Of a stretch of 64,000 bases of DNA, positions 34,200 through 45,185 are shown in pieces. Position numbers and translations under genes: made by a program. The stretch comes from Diplolepis rosae (taxonomy: Eukaryota > Arthropoda > Insecta > Hymenoptera > Diplolepididae). The notes under the pieces are model-generated. The model had not been told where the DNA came from, searched no databases, and was given only the letters and a program-made list of their open reading frames with translations. Every line of letters starts with the position of its first letter. The stretch's first letter is position 1. The stretch is from the NCBI GenBank assembly GCA_030998225.1, contig JAPYXD010000680.1, forward strand, positions 6,758,001 to 6,822,000. The letters run 5' to 3'.

Positions 34200-36856
34200 C
34201 AGATGATGAAGGAGAAAAATTTCCCGTCGCCGCTCAGATACTAAAAAACGATATGTACGTTGATAACTTTTTGACTGGAGCTGATACCATTGAGAAAACA
34301 TGTGAAATCCGAGATCAAATGATCGATTTATTGAAATCAGGCGGATTCCATTTGCGCCAATGGGCTTCAAATTGTAGCAAGATTTTACACGGCCTATCAG
34401 AAAATCAAATCGATACAAATCTTCAATTAGATTGTGATCAAACCTTAAAAACTCTCGGTATTTCATGGAGTGCAAGGGAAGATCAAATCATTTATACAGT
34501 GAAATTGGATAAAATAGGTTTAGCAAGATCAAAGAGAACAATCTTGTCTGAAATAGCAAAAATTTTCGACCCTTTAGGCTTGTTAGGACCAATTATTTTG
34601 TATGCAAAATCGATCATGCAAGACATTTGGAAGGAAAAACTTGATTGGGATGAATCAGTTTCAAGTAGCATATACACAGCCTGGAAAAAATTTTGCGATC
34701 AAATTCACTTAATAAATAACATAGCCTTTGGTAGAAAAACGATAATATCTAACAAAAGATACGTGGAATTACATGGCTTCTGCGACGCAAGTTTAAAGGG
34801 TTATGGAGCTTGCATTTATTTAAGATCAGAAGACAAAAACGGTGTAATAAAATGTGAACTATTTTGTGCAAAATCCCGAGTAGCTCCAGTTAAAACTACA
34901 ACTCTTCCACGTCTTGCATTATGCGCAGCACAATTATTAGCAAAATTATTTAAACAAGTGTCCAACACCATCGATATTCCATTTAAAAGGGTAGTTTTTT
35001 GGTCAGATTCTGCTATAACCTTACATTGGATTAATTCATCACCACACATATTAAAAACCTTTGTTGCTAATCGCGTATCGGACATACAATCAACTACACA
35101 TACACATGTTTGGAAACACGTGCCATCAAAGGACAATCCAGCGGACGCATTATCGAGAGGACAACTCCCAACTGAATTTTTAGACAATTCACTATGGTTT
35201 CACGGACCTCAATGGCTATACAAGGATGAATGTACGTGGCCTCAATTAAACTTACCCGGTATAAATCAAGAATTACCGGAAGTTAAAAAAGGATGTTGTT
35301 TCTTAATCAAAAATTTAGGAAAACTACCAGGTTCGATCAAGGAAACAGAAGGCTCAAGTCGCGATTTTGAGATATTTGAAAAATTTTCATGCTTTGTAAA
35401 ATTAAAGAGGTTTGTTGCCATAGCAATGTATTTAAAGCGTGGCAAAAGATTCACAAATAATTTAACAACTAAAGATTTGATAAATGCAGAAAAGATAGTC
35501 GTACAAAGAATCCAAGCAGTATATTTCGTTAAAGAAATTACTTATCTTTCTCTAAGAAAAGAATTAAAAAGGACAAGTAAAATAATTGCGTTGTCGCCAT
35601 TCTTAGATAAAGATGGAATTCTGCGAGTAGGCGGAAGACTAAACAAAGCAAACTTAACGTATGAGCAAAAACATCCCATGCTATTACCTCGATCGAATCA
35701 TGTAACCGAAATTATTATTCGATATTTCCATCTAATAAATCATCACAGCGGGATACAAACAACACTTTGCGCCTTACGTAAAAAATTTTGGCTACTCGAC
35801 GGTCGAAATCAAGTAAGAAAGGTAATTAAAACATACGTCACCTGTTTTCGCGCAAAATCACCAACGATTGAATATCTAATGGGAGATTTACCAAGCGTAA
35901 GACTCACGCGATCTCGCGTCTTCAGTAATGTTGGCATTGATTACTGTGGCCCATTTTACATAAAAGAGAAAAAATATCGCAACACCAAACGAATTAAAGT
36001 ATACGTAGCCGTATTTGTTTGTTTGGTAGTAAAAGCAGTGCACTTAGAAATTGTAAGTGACCTAACCACAGAAGCCTTCATCGCTGTATTGAAAAGATTC
36101 ATCGCAAGAAGAGGCAAGCCATTGAATATTTATTCGGATAACGGTACGAATCTAGTAGGAGCGAAAAACGAGTTGCAAGAATTGTATGAATTTTTAAAAT
36201 CAAATTCAAATCAAGGCAAAACTCAAATGTACTTGACCAACGCAGGCATAAATTGGCATTTTATACCACCTCTATCACCAAATTTCGGCGGATTATGGGA
36301 ATCGACGGTCAAATTGCTGAAACACCATATGAAACGCATTTTAACCGATTGCTTATTTACGTTCGAAGAATTAAACACATTCGTGATTGAAATAGAAGCC
36401 ATTCTCAATTCCCGCCCACTCACTCCATTATCATCCGACCCAAATGATCCTTCTGTCCTTACTCCTGGTCATTTTTTAATAGGCGATTGTTTAACGAGCT
36501 TGCCAGAAGTCGATTTCACCGAGACACCAACAAATCGATTGTCGCATTGGCAACATATACAAAAGGTTAGACAACACTTTTGGAAGAGATGGTACAAAGA
36601 GTACCTTAACAAACTTAACATTCGACATAAGTGGAACACAGGAGAACATTCTATAAGAGAGAATTCCATCGTATTATTACAAGAAGATAATCTTCCCTCG
36701 ATGCAGTGGGCAATAGGACGTGTTACTAAAACTTTTCCTGGCACTGATGGCATAATCAGAACTGTTATTGTGAAAACCAGTGCAAGTGAATTGAAACGCA
36801 GTGTTAAAAAATTAGCGTTATTGCCAATCAAGGACAATTATTTAAAAAAACTCTAA
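34184..36856 (+). pseudogene. BEL/Pao RT 3' part, RNase H, integrase
   Basis: An 890-codon frame. The RT catalytic box is near residue 25 but reads YVDN instead of YVDD. RNase H is near residues 195-325 ('GFCDASLKGYGACIYL', 'FWSDSAITLHWI', 'SKDNPADALSRG'). The integrase zinc region has His residues in 'YFHLINHHSG', but the usual first Cys is Tyr ('TYVTCF'). The catalytic D,D,E are present in 'GIDYCGPF', 'YSDNGTNLVG' and 'FGGLWES'. A C-terminal Pao-type domain spans about residues 755-880 ('VLTPGHFLIGD', 'SHWQHIQKVRQHFWKRW'). The long open frame indicates little decay since insertion, but the YVDN change should abolish RT activity. Confidence 0.9.
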
Positions 36857-36888
36857 GTAATAAGGTTTAAGTTGATCCTATCCTCTCA

Positions 36889-36900
36889 ACGGGGGGAGTA
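36889..36900 (+). other. Polypurine tract
   Basis: ACGGGGGGAGTA abuts the 3' LTR, in the expected place for plus-strand priming. Confidence 0.7.
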
Positions 36901-37725
36901 TGTTGTGTCGCAAATTAACCTTTATATTAAATTATTTAAAATTGCTTAATTTTAATGTTAATAAGGTAAGATAGGTACTTCGACTTATTAAAAAGAGATT
37001 CCTACAGACCATCATACGGCGATCATAAATCATAATTTTTACAGTTTATCTTTCTTTGATTAGCATCTCAAATTTATAACCAGTGTCCAATATTCTGTAC
37101 GTTTTATGCGCCAATACTTTAGAAACGGACATCTGACATTTCTTAAACAGTAGGTTGTAATTCATATAATTCGTGTAAGCCTTCCTTTGCCATTTAAGCC
37201 CTCAGCAGTCTAGAACAAATTCAATGGACTATTGTAATAGTTTAAGAAATTTCGGTACGTGACCATAGTTGAGTCTGCGTTTCCCTGAGAAGATGCAGCC
37301 CAGATGCGCTCGAACTTTTTAGGGCCATAATAAGGAAACGGCCCACTGTTAACCAGGAGCGTTGTGAAAAAAAGGGATCTCTCTCCAGCTAAGATACACC
37401 CACGTAGACAACGAGCCAATGAGATTCGAAATAAAAAATTATTAGGCAAAGAGGGAGGCTGACTTAGGAAAGCTAAACTTAGGAACTTTTTCCTTAGGGA
37501 AAAATGGTCAGTCGTCATGTAGCCTTCGTCTATGCATTCAACACGAGTTTTGTAATTAATTGTAACCAAATCACATCTTCACTTATCCACATTAAATAGA
37601 ATTATACATAAAAATTAGTATTTTTTCCTAAAACCAACATTCTAATCAATTAAATTCAATTAAGTCTAAATTTAATATAATTGTGCATCAGACAACCTGA
37701 CTCCAACTCATGCACAAATTTTCCA
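36901..37725 (+). repeat. 3' LTR of BEL/Pao element
   Basis: 825 bp, starting TGTTGTGTCG and ending TTTTCCA, followed by the second copy of the target duplication aaggg. It is identical by eye to the 5' LTR apart from one substitution near its 3' end. Confidence 0.95.
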
Positions 37726-38151
37726 AAGGGTGTTTATAAGTCTTACGTGGAAGAAGATGACAGTTATGGAGTGTGTGCCGCAATCATGACACATTCAACT
37801 TTTATTCAAGCGGTAAATAAATACACGGGAAATCAATAGATTACTCTTATAAAATTATGAACTAATTTCAAATCATTTGTAGAAAGATAATGGCAGCCAT
37901 TTTTGCGTCAGAGGTGAACTTTTAGGAATAAACGCATATAGTGATGCTTCGACATTTGAAAGATATGGTGCTTTCATACTTCTTTACCAAGAAAGTGATT
38001 TTCTTAAAAAAGTATTGAATTCCTCTTGATAATGATGAAGCAAATTATCCGGTTTATAAAAAAAACTCGAAAGAATACAAGAAATTTTTAGTTAAGAATA
38101 ACTTATCCCAGAAATTATAATTGTCTATTGTAAAAGAATGAATGATTTCAG

Positions 38152-38157
38152 AATAAA
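38152..38157 (+). terminator. Poly(A) signal, gene A
   Basis: AATAAA lies 123 bp after the exon 4 stop and is followed by 'ttgtgtctttac', a GT/T-rich element. It is conserved in copy B at 51298-51303. Confidence 0.5.
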
Positions 38158-38764
38158 AAAATAATTTTTCAGTAAAAGAACTTAATTGTGTCTTTACTTT
38201 TACTCGAAATTAATTATACTAATCGCGATTGCACACAAATTAATGGCAAGAGCTTCCCTGAGAATCTACTAATAGAAATTAAATTAATTTAATTAAAATA
38301 AATTAGATTAAAATGAAATAAATTGAAATTAAATGAAATTAAATGAAACTTCACGTCTGAATTAACAAAAAAATTCCTTATCAGATTCCTTATCCTAAAC
38401 ACCTTGAGAGCATTTAACAAAGCAAACAAGTCACACTCATACGCCTTCGTTTTTCTATGAAAAGTTTGTGACGGACTGTGCTCGGCAGCACACTCAGTCG
38501 CGTTCTCCCCCACCAGCATACCGACCAGCGCACGCAGCAGCGACCCCTACTACTCTCTGCCTTCCCCCACCACTCGCGGATGGGTATAAAGGAAAGGCTG
38601 AAGAACCGAGAAAGAGCAGTTCGCCCGGGGCGGCGAGCCGGGTCACACCGGAGCACTGGCGAATGGGTTCCCCCATGGTCGGCTTTCGACATGGGCCGGG
38701 AATCAGCTTCAGGCGCACCTGACTGACCCTGGCCCCGACATCCCTGGGTGAGGACGTCACCCCC

Positions 38765-39025
38765 GAACCTGACCCGCACCTGACCATAACTTGACCCGCA
38801 CTTGACCCGGACATTTCCGCGCGAACCTGACCCGCACCTGACCATAACTTGACCCGGACATTTCCGCGCGAACTTGACCCGCACTTGACCGTAACTTAAC
38901 CCGCACTTGACCCGGACATTTCCGAGCGAACTTGACCCGCACCTGACCGTAACTTGACCCGCACCTGACCCGGACATTTCCACGCGAACTTAACCCGCAC
39001 TTGACCGTAATTTGACCCGAACCGC
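38765..39025. repeat. Tandem repeats inside solo LTR
   Basis: About four units of roughly 60 bp made of sub-repeats such as 'cttgacccgcacttgaccc' and 'cggacatttccgcgcgaac'. They generate long minus-strand ORFs in several frames (GQVRVKCGSS-like), which are artefacts of the repeat. Confidence 0.8.
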
Positions 39026-39484
39026 AATAATGTTTGACTGACTCAAACACCGCCGAACCCGACCGAACGCGCTACGAAGACCAATACCGGACCCCACAAA
39101 TCACGCGACACCACCTCTCCCCCCCCCCTCTTTTGTTATAACCGACCGACCGAACGACAAACCCGAAACCCCGGCCCCCTGAATACCGCCATGGCCGGGG
39201 TCCTAAGGGCAGGGCGCGGACCCAGATACCGCTGGGAGCGCCCTACCCTATGACGACACCGACTTGACTCCGACTAGACGGACCGTACGTACCTGAGGGA
39301 CGGGGGGTGGCGGAGGTGATTTGAACGTTACCCGGTGGCTCGTGCTCCATATCACAGCGCAAACAATAAATAACACTGTTTTCATTTATTCCAGAATACG
39401 AACCAATAGGCCAGAGCCCAGTCTTTCCTCACCTCTTCCTCACACGCTCTCCGCTTACGCACATTCCGGCGACCACACGCTCAC

Positions 39485-39620
39485 GCTTTCGCGCACGCGC
39501 ACACACACACCCACGCGCACACACACACCCACGCGCACACACACACGCACACTCTATTACACGGACACCGGCACACAACAATCTATGTTTATATCCACTC
39601 ACACGCACACATACACGCAC
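39485..39620. repeat. CA-rich microsatellite
   Basis: Runs of 'cacacacacacccacgcg' and related CA/CG dinucleotides, lying within the solo LTR. Confidence 0.8.
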
Positions 39621-40054
39621 ACATCCCGTCATCACATATTCATATATCTTCATGTATTCTCTTTCTATTTATCTTTATTAATAAATTATATGTTCAAATA
39701 TACTCGACCGTCTCAACAGTTATTTTCATTCCCTACTCCCCCACTCCTACCGAACCCTGGCTGACTGAAGCGTCTGGCAACCAGGGGGAAAGTAGGGATG
39801 TCACAAGTTTTTTAACATTTGTCTTTCATATTTTTACGGGAACATCTTGCAAAACAACCTACACATAATCTAGGGATCGAGTGTAACGCCATCATTTCAA
39901 GAATCACCTAAAATTTTCGAATGAAACGCTTGACAATAGAGATGCCTTCACCCTTCGCTCTTTTTATGTATTGATAAACAATCGATATATAAATTGTGCG
40001 TGACATTGTGACGTCATATATTTCCACATTCTTATTTAAACTTCCAGATTTAAG

Positions 40055-41135
40055 GAAAAGGTATCAGTTTGTGGGACACTTGTTTATATTTTTCTCCCTT
40101 AATATGTCAAATAATAAAAAACCTTACGATAATCATTATAAACATTATTCTGGAATAATAAGAAATGAGATTGATATGAATTGTCAGTGTTAAGTTTGAA
40201 TATTTTAAAAATGAACTGCCGTTTTTTATGCGAGTATCACTGTCAGCATAGGGGTAGCAATGAAATTACCTCCATCTTAGTAGAAACTTTTTTGACAGTA
40301 GACTTACGTCTTTTTATGGGAAACGCACTAAAGTCAAGATGAGTTAGTAAGATAAGGTTTTAATAAATCAAGGATGTTTATATTTTACACGAGCGTCGCT
40401 GAAATGTCTTGATTTCTTATAATTTATTGTTAAAGGCATCAGTCTACAAACTGGTACAGAAAATACGCACATGTACCTATTTGTAGACAGTCATGTGAAA
40501 AAAACAGTTCTAACGTGTTTTATCTCTGTATTTATGTTTATTTAGTAAATTATTAGTCGATTAACGACTCTTCGATTGTCAATAAATTTTTTTATCGATT
40601 ATATCCTCAAAAAGTCCGTAAAAGTTAACTTAACCTATTATTTATCATATGCGGCTATTTTTCTTTTGCTTCATAAAAACATTGATTTCTGAATATTTAC
40701 GGATCTATCTTAATTATGTCGCATTATTGTAGCATTATTAATATATTCGAATGATTTTGAGAACTTTGATGCGAAAAAATAGTCGCTTTTCATAAAAATC
40801 TAGCACCATCTAATACATAAAAATTTGATATAATCCTAAACTTCAATATAAGATGTTAATTTATTTAAAAAGGACGAAATGATCAATAATGAAGTGATTG
40901 TTTCCATTTAAACATCATGCAAGTTCATATGAATCATGCTTGAGAAAAAAATTCATATTAAAAAATAAAAGCCTTCAAAGAAACATATAAAAGTATTTTT
41001 CACAAATTCAGTGAACATGTATCACATGAAAATTCATTTTACATTTCAAACACGCATTGAATTTAATTTATTCTCGATCTATCATTCCTGCATATCTTAC
41101 ATGTCCACAAACTGGTAAGTTTACCTTTAGCATAT
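40055..41135. other. Copy A-specific stretch, no gene recognised
   Basis: Copy B jumps directly from the equivalent of 40055 to the equivalent of about 41135, so about 1.1 kb was inserted in A or lost from B. No termini or coding sequence were recognised. Confidence 0.45.
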
Positions 41136-41158
41136 AACAGAATCAATCGGGAGCTCTT

Positions 41159-41397
41159 CACTGAAAGAAACGCTTGGGATTTATCAGCCATATGAATATA
41201 GCTGAATGTTTTTAAGTAATATAACAAAATATATTTGACAGTTAATCAAAAATATTGCTGCAATAGTAATTCATATGTTTGGAATACACATACAGGCTGA
41301 ACTAATACAAGCAAACCTTGGTTTTCGGTAAATCTCCAATATAATATAGGTCAAGGAACCACAATTATGTCTGTATCGTCGAATTTTTTTTTCAGTG
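41159..41397. mobile_element. 239-bp MITE, CACTGAAA ends
   Basis: The ends are CACTGAAAG and the complementary TTTTTTTCAGTG, with a 2-bp TT duplication. A second copy is at 51897-52618, where it is split by another insertion. Confidence 0.75.
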
Positions 41398-41585
41398 TTG
41401 AATGTCCGGTTGGGAGCTTTTTTGAGAGCGTGAGAAATGTCATGTTTTCCCTCAAGTTTTTCATGCACAACACTAAAAATTTGTTTAATTTATTCAAATG
41501 ATGTGAAATTATTTGAAATCTCAACATTGAGGTTAGGTTATTCGTAAATAGATCGTAATGCACCAACAAGTACTTCTATATATAC

Positions 41586-43060
41586 AGGGTTTTCCAATCA
41601 GAGGTTTCATTTTGAATAGCCCGCTATTTTGGCAACTATCATAATGAGAGGTGTCATTTTTTGACAGATGACAATTAAAAACTATGCCATTAATAAAAAT
41701 GAACGATAGACGCTTCAACAACGCATTGAAATTGTTAAAATTCACTACAAAACGGCATGAAAATGAATCTGAATTTCTTTTCACCTCGGAGGCTACGTTA
41801 ATAAGCAGAATTGTCGCATTTGGGGATCGGAAATCTAAGAATGATTATTGGGATCGGACATGGAGGCGTGGCTTTTCAAAGTTACGTTGGTCACATGATC
41901 CAATATGGCCGAAACTAAGTGTCGAGATGCATTGTTTACATATGTGGTTCTGTTTATTTTTATATTTAACAATGATTTTAACGATTCAAGAAATTTGCCA
42001 ATAGGCCGAAATCAATCCGGGAAAAATAAATTTTATCGGGGGAGAGAATGTGCAAAAGAAATGATTATTCTAATTGAAAGATCAAAATTGTTTAGGTTAA
42101 TATCGAATATTACTTAGCAGGAAATAGAAAATCTTCTTTGGTAAAATGACGTGAACACACCCTGAAATGGGATTTCGGATTTTTTCTTTTTGTTGCTTTC
42201 TTCCATACAAACAATACGTTGGTTTTTTCGGAAATGCTAAAATAATTGTCGATTTTGACAAAATTCCGACCGTAGGAGGGAAGAAATGGTAGCTCAAATC
42301 TGCATTTTCCAGTGACTTAGACTCACAATTGTTCACTGCACATACGAAGCCGCATTTATTTTTCAAATTAGATGTCAGTTTCGAGCTTTTCATCTTTCGG
42401 ATATATTTATTACATGATTTTTTCAATTATTTATCTATCCTTATAATGTAAAACGACACTTGAGAAAACTTCCGATTCTCACCACCAGGTGTCGTCTTAC
42501 CAATGTCCTATCCTAATTGAAAAGTCTCTCTATCTGCAACATGTAACTGTTTGGTGCGATTTTTGGGCAGGAGGGATGATTTGGCCTCATTTTTATAAAA
42601 ATGAAGCTGGAGCGGCTGTATCGGTGAATGGATTGCGCTATCGAACTATGATTAATGAATTTTTATGGCCAGAATTGGAAGATATGGATGTAGGCGATGT
42701 TTATTTGCAACAAGACGGCGCTACGTGTCACACAAGTAGCGAAACCATCGGTCTTTTGCGTGAAAAATTTCCAGGCCGAGTGATTTCTCGAAAAGGCGAT
42801 TACAATTGAGCGCCGAGATCATGCGATTCAACACCTTTAGACTTTTTTCATTGGGGTTACGTGAAAGATAAGGTTTATGCTGATGCTCCTTAATCAATCC
42901 AAGAAGTCAAAGAGAAGGTTCGTGCCGTTATCGACAAAATAGAGCTCCAAATGTGCGAAAAAGTAATGCAAAATTTCATCAAAAGAGCATGATCGCACAA
43001 CTCTTCTCCGGTAAACACAACAGCTATACAGTTAGGGGCAGCATCTGTACCAAATTGTTT
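41586..43060 (+). pseudogene. Tc1/mariner-superfamily transposase relic
   Basis: The outer end 'cagggttttccaatcagagg' at about 41585 precedes a decayed N-terminal region ('ALKLLKFTTKR', about 41720). After unrelated sequence to about 42480, a DDE block follows at 42489-42809: 'MIWPHFYKNEAGAAVSVNG', then the second catalytic Asp in 'LQQDGATCHTS' and 'LLREKFPGRVISRKGD'. A stop at 42807 and a second stop at about 42890 interrupt it; the last recognisable piece is 'IQEVKEKVRAVIDKIELQM'. A short distal piece recurs in copy B at about 53276-53358. Non-functional. Confidence 0.7.
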
Positions 43061-43354
43061 TCGGCGTACGTTAATGTTGGCTTCATAAAAAACTGTATGA
43101 GGATATTTTGCAGAGCTTTTATAGCACCATCAAAAAAGAGTATCAAACTTTTTAAGTTTGTGAAAAAGTAATTTTCAAAACTCCGAAAATAGAGATAAAC
43201 TTATTAGGAATAACTTCTAGAATGAAGTGGATGCTTTATTTAGGCTACTAGATTCCTCATCGAAGATGAGGATCGTACTCGGTTCAGTAATTGAATACAC
43301 GCTGTCGGTATGGTCACGTGTATAGGACAGAAGAAACGACTCATCTCTCTGACT

Positions 43355-43605
43355 GTAACCTCTCGTTATTGTTTGAGGCTGGTTCCACAATTCGTACATA
43401 TCGTCATTGCGCGTACGTTCTGACGTCATCGACGCGTTGTTTCCAACAGTCGCATGTGGAGTCGCACACTGAAGCGCACTAAAACGTGAATCAACGAAAC
43501 ATGCGACAGTTGGTAACAACGCATTGATGACGTCAGAACGTACGCGCATCGACGGTATGTACGAATCTTAGGACCAGCCCGAGAGGAAAGTTGAACTGAC
43601 CTCTT
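43355..43605. mobile_element. Palindromic MITE carrying two CRE-like sites
   Basis: Inverted arms of roughly 110 bp with a loop of about 20 bp near 43476. Matching ends are 'ggctggttcc' and 'ggaccagcc'. The arms share 'gcgcgtacgttctgacgtca' and its complement, so the palindrome TGACGTCA occurs once in each arm. It is copy A-specific. The opposing ORFs at 43217-43549 and 43291-43482 are consequences of the palindrome. Confidence 0.65.
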
Positions 43606-44463
43606 GTTCCGTTAGCTCATTGCACTCGTTGTTCGATTTGCATTTGAATTATAATGCCTGATTCAGTGATCCTAGAACGTGGGAGCTGGCGGCCCCCACC
43701 ATAGACCCCACCAGCTCATGGCTTCTTCCTCGCTCGACTGCCATAGGTTGGTTGAGTGATTTAAATAATTGAATCAACCAATTACTCAATTCGCAATTAA
43801 CTGAACAAAATGTATTGAAGCTGATAGATTTTAAGGATTCCCAATTGACCATGAGGCAAACTTATAAGGTGGACTTCAATAATTTCCAGGTGTTGATGTT
43901 ACCATTGATCCTAGAGTTCTGGACGAGAGGATAAGTAGCCCTTGAGTGGAAATTTGCTTTCGGTTTTGATAGGCTGAGACAGTGGGACTGCAAGTTCTAT
44001 AATATTTTAAAACGAGTAAGTCCGTAATTTCTAATGAATTTTTCTCATATCCTTACTTTCGGAACAAATTCGGCAATTTCTCAAGAACAAATTTTTTCCG
44101 TGCAGGTGCATTTTCAACTTTGTCAAGGCCAGTTTCACCGACTCTATGAATCGCCAGATTAATCTCATTCATGAAATTGGACGAATACATTAGCACTGTA
44201 GACAGTCTTTCATTTAGCGCATTTTAATGAAGGAACAATTTTTCATTCGAGACTCGAACCGACTACAATGAAAATTATCGAGCAGCAATTAAAATTTTAT
44301 TTACCGAAGACATATTTTGTGTAGAAATGGTAGTGTCACCCTCCATATTATTATAATAAAAAATGCTGATTTACGATCAATGAGGGTCAAATATAAAGAA
44401 GAAAACTCTTTATAGTGTCAAAATTGTTGCGACGTTTCCAGTTGTCAACAAAACTTTGAAATC

Positions 44464-44826
44464 AATAATAAAATTAGTAAAGACTCCACAAATAAATGGG
44501 AACAAACTAATATTGTATACAAATTTAATTGTAAAAATTGCACTGCGTCTTATATTGGTGAATCTAAGAGAGCATTAAGAGTTCGTATTAATGAACACAA
44601 AAATAAAAAAAACAGTGAATCCGTAGTCTGTGAACATCAATTGGAATTCAACCATGAATTTGATTGGGAAAATACCAAGATTGTTGATTATGTCTCTGAC
44701 TATCGAAAAAGATTAACATCAGAGATGATCCATATAAAATTTAATAAATTTAGTATAAATAAAAAAGAAGACATATTTACTTTGAATAGAATTTATTTTT
44801 CATTACTTAATAGATTAAATTCATGA
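44464..44826 (+). pseudogene. Penelope GIY-YIG endonuclease domain, 5'-truncated
   Basis: One open frame of about 120 codons with the complete GIY-YIG region: 'NIVYKFNCKNC', 'SYIGESKRALRVRINEHK', 'CEHQLEFNHEFDWE' and 'RLTSEMIHIKFNKF', ending in TGA or TAA after 'SLLNRLNS'. It lacks RT. Compared with copy 1 it has no internal nonsense mutation but has lost one nucleotide near 44475, so the upstream 'VVNKTLKSIIK' is in another frame. No ATG begins the frame. Confidence 0.75.
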
Positions 44827-45148
44827 TAGCTTTCCAGCTGATGTCTGTTTACATTTCAAATTCTGTGTTTACAATAACTGTTGTCAATATTTTAAGTTAA
44901 CTGTTTGAATGTAATAATTTAGTAGACAAAGTGTCGTCGACTCCATGACATCACGTCATTTTATTAAGTAAATCATGACTTTTATTATAATTTTATTTTC
45001 TCGACATTACTCATCATGAGTTAAACTTCTTTTATAAAGGTAAAATTTTAACAATTTTGTGTATGTTCTGGATGTTAAGTTAATTTAATGTTTATTTTTC
45101 TTGTGTGGGACAATTTTAATATTTGGTGTTTTTTTAATTTAATAAAGC

Positions 45149-45185
45149 CTGATGAGGTTGGCAAACCCATAGCCAACGAAACGTC
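45149..45185 (+). ncRNA. Hammerhead ribozyme-like motif, copy 2
   Basis: CTGATGAG (45149-45156), stem GTTGG (45157-45161) pairing perfectly with CCAAC (45173-45177), GAAAC (45178-45182) and GTC (45183-45185). The segment between GAA and the cleavage-site C is ACGT, which is self-complementary, so helix III could form between two RNA copies rather than within one. A partial inverted copy (GACGTTTC) lies at the element's other end. Confidence 0.6.

Larger units (their letters stand above)
30807..37725 (+). mobile_element. BEL/Pao LTR retrotransposon, full length, defective
   Basis: The 6919-bp element has two 825-bp LTRs with TG...CA ends, a tRNA-type primer site, gag and pol regions, a purine-rich tract and a 5-bp target duplication (aaggg, 30802-30806 and 37726-37730). 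By eye the LTRs differ at one position ('aagttt' versus 'aagtct'), indicating recent insertion. The coding region is nevertheless broken: no ATG in the gag frame, a TGA between gag and protease, a 1-nt frame change in RT, and altered RT and integrase motifs. The insertion site is exon 3 of the copy A protease-like gene. Confidence 0.95.
27358..38029 (+). pseudogene. Secreted serine protease homologue, copy A (disrupted)
   Basis: The exons by comparison with copy B are 27358-27415 (signal peptide MEILFSALLCALIVAANS), 29945-30291, 30605-30806 joined across the inserted element to 37731-37812, and 37883-38029. All GT-AG sites are kept. Exon 2 carries the fold but has TVASI at the His position and HNIAFLM at the Asp position, as in copy B. 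Exon 3 has a 1-bp deletion near 30693 relative to copy B, giving a TAG about 16 codons later. The 6.9-kb BEL/Pao element then splits the same exon with a 5-bp target duplication (aaggg). Intron 1 has gained a 1237-bp CAC-ended element. A truncated product of about 180 residues is the most it could make. Confidence 0.85.
38467..39805 (+). mobile_element. Putative solo LTR, GC-rich
   Basis: The 1339-bp insertion has ends TGTGACGG...GATGTCACA (TG...CA) and a 4-bp AGTT duplication. Copy B keeps the empty site at about 51605 ('gaaaagttttttaac'). Internal signals fit an LTR: TATAAA at 38585-38590, and AATAAA at 39365-39370 and 39680-39685. There is no coding sequence of retrotransposon type, so it is probably a recombined solo LTR. 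Its GC content is strikingly above the flanks. Orientation is inferred from the TATA and AATAAA order. Confidence 0.75.

Noticed and set aside
38414..39050. Long minus-strand ORFs rich in GQVRVKCGS-like repeats
   Set aside because: They are produced by a 60-bp tandem repeat in GC-rich LTR DNA and are open in more than one frame, which is an artefact pattern.
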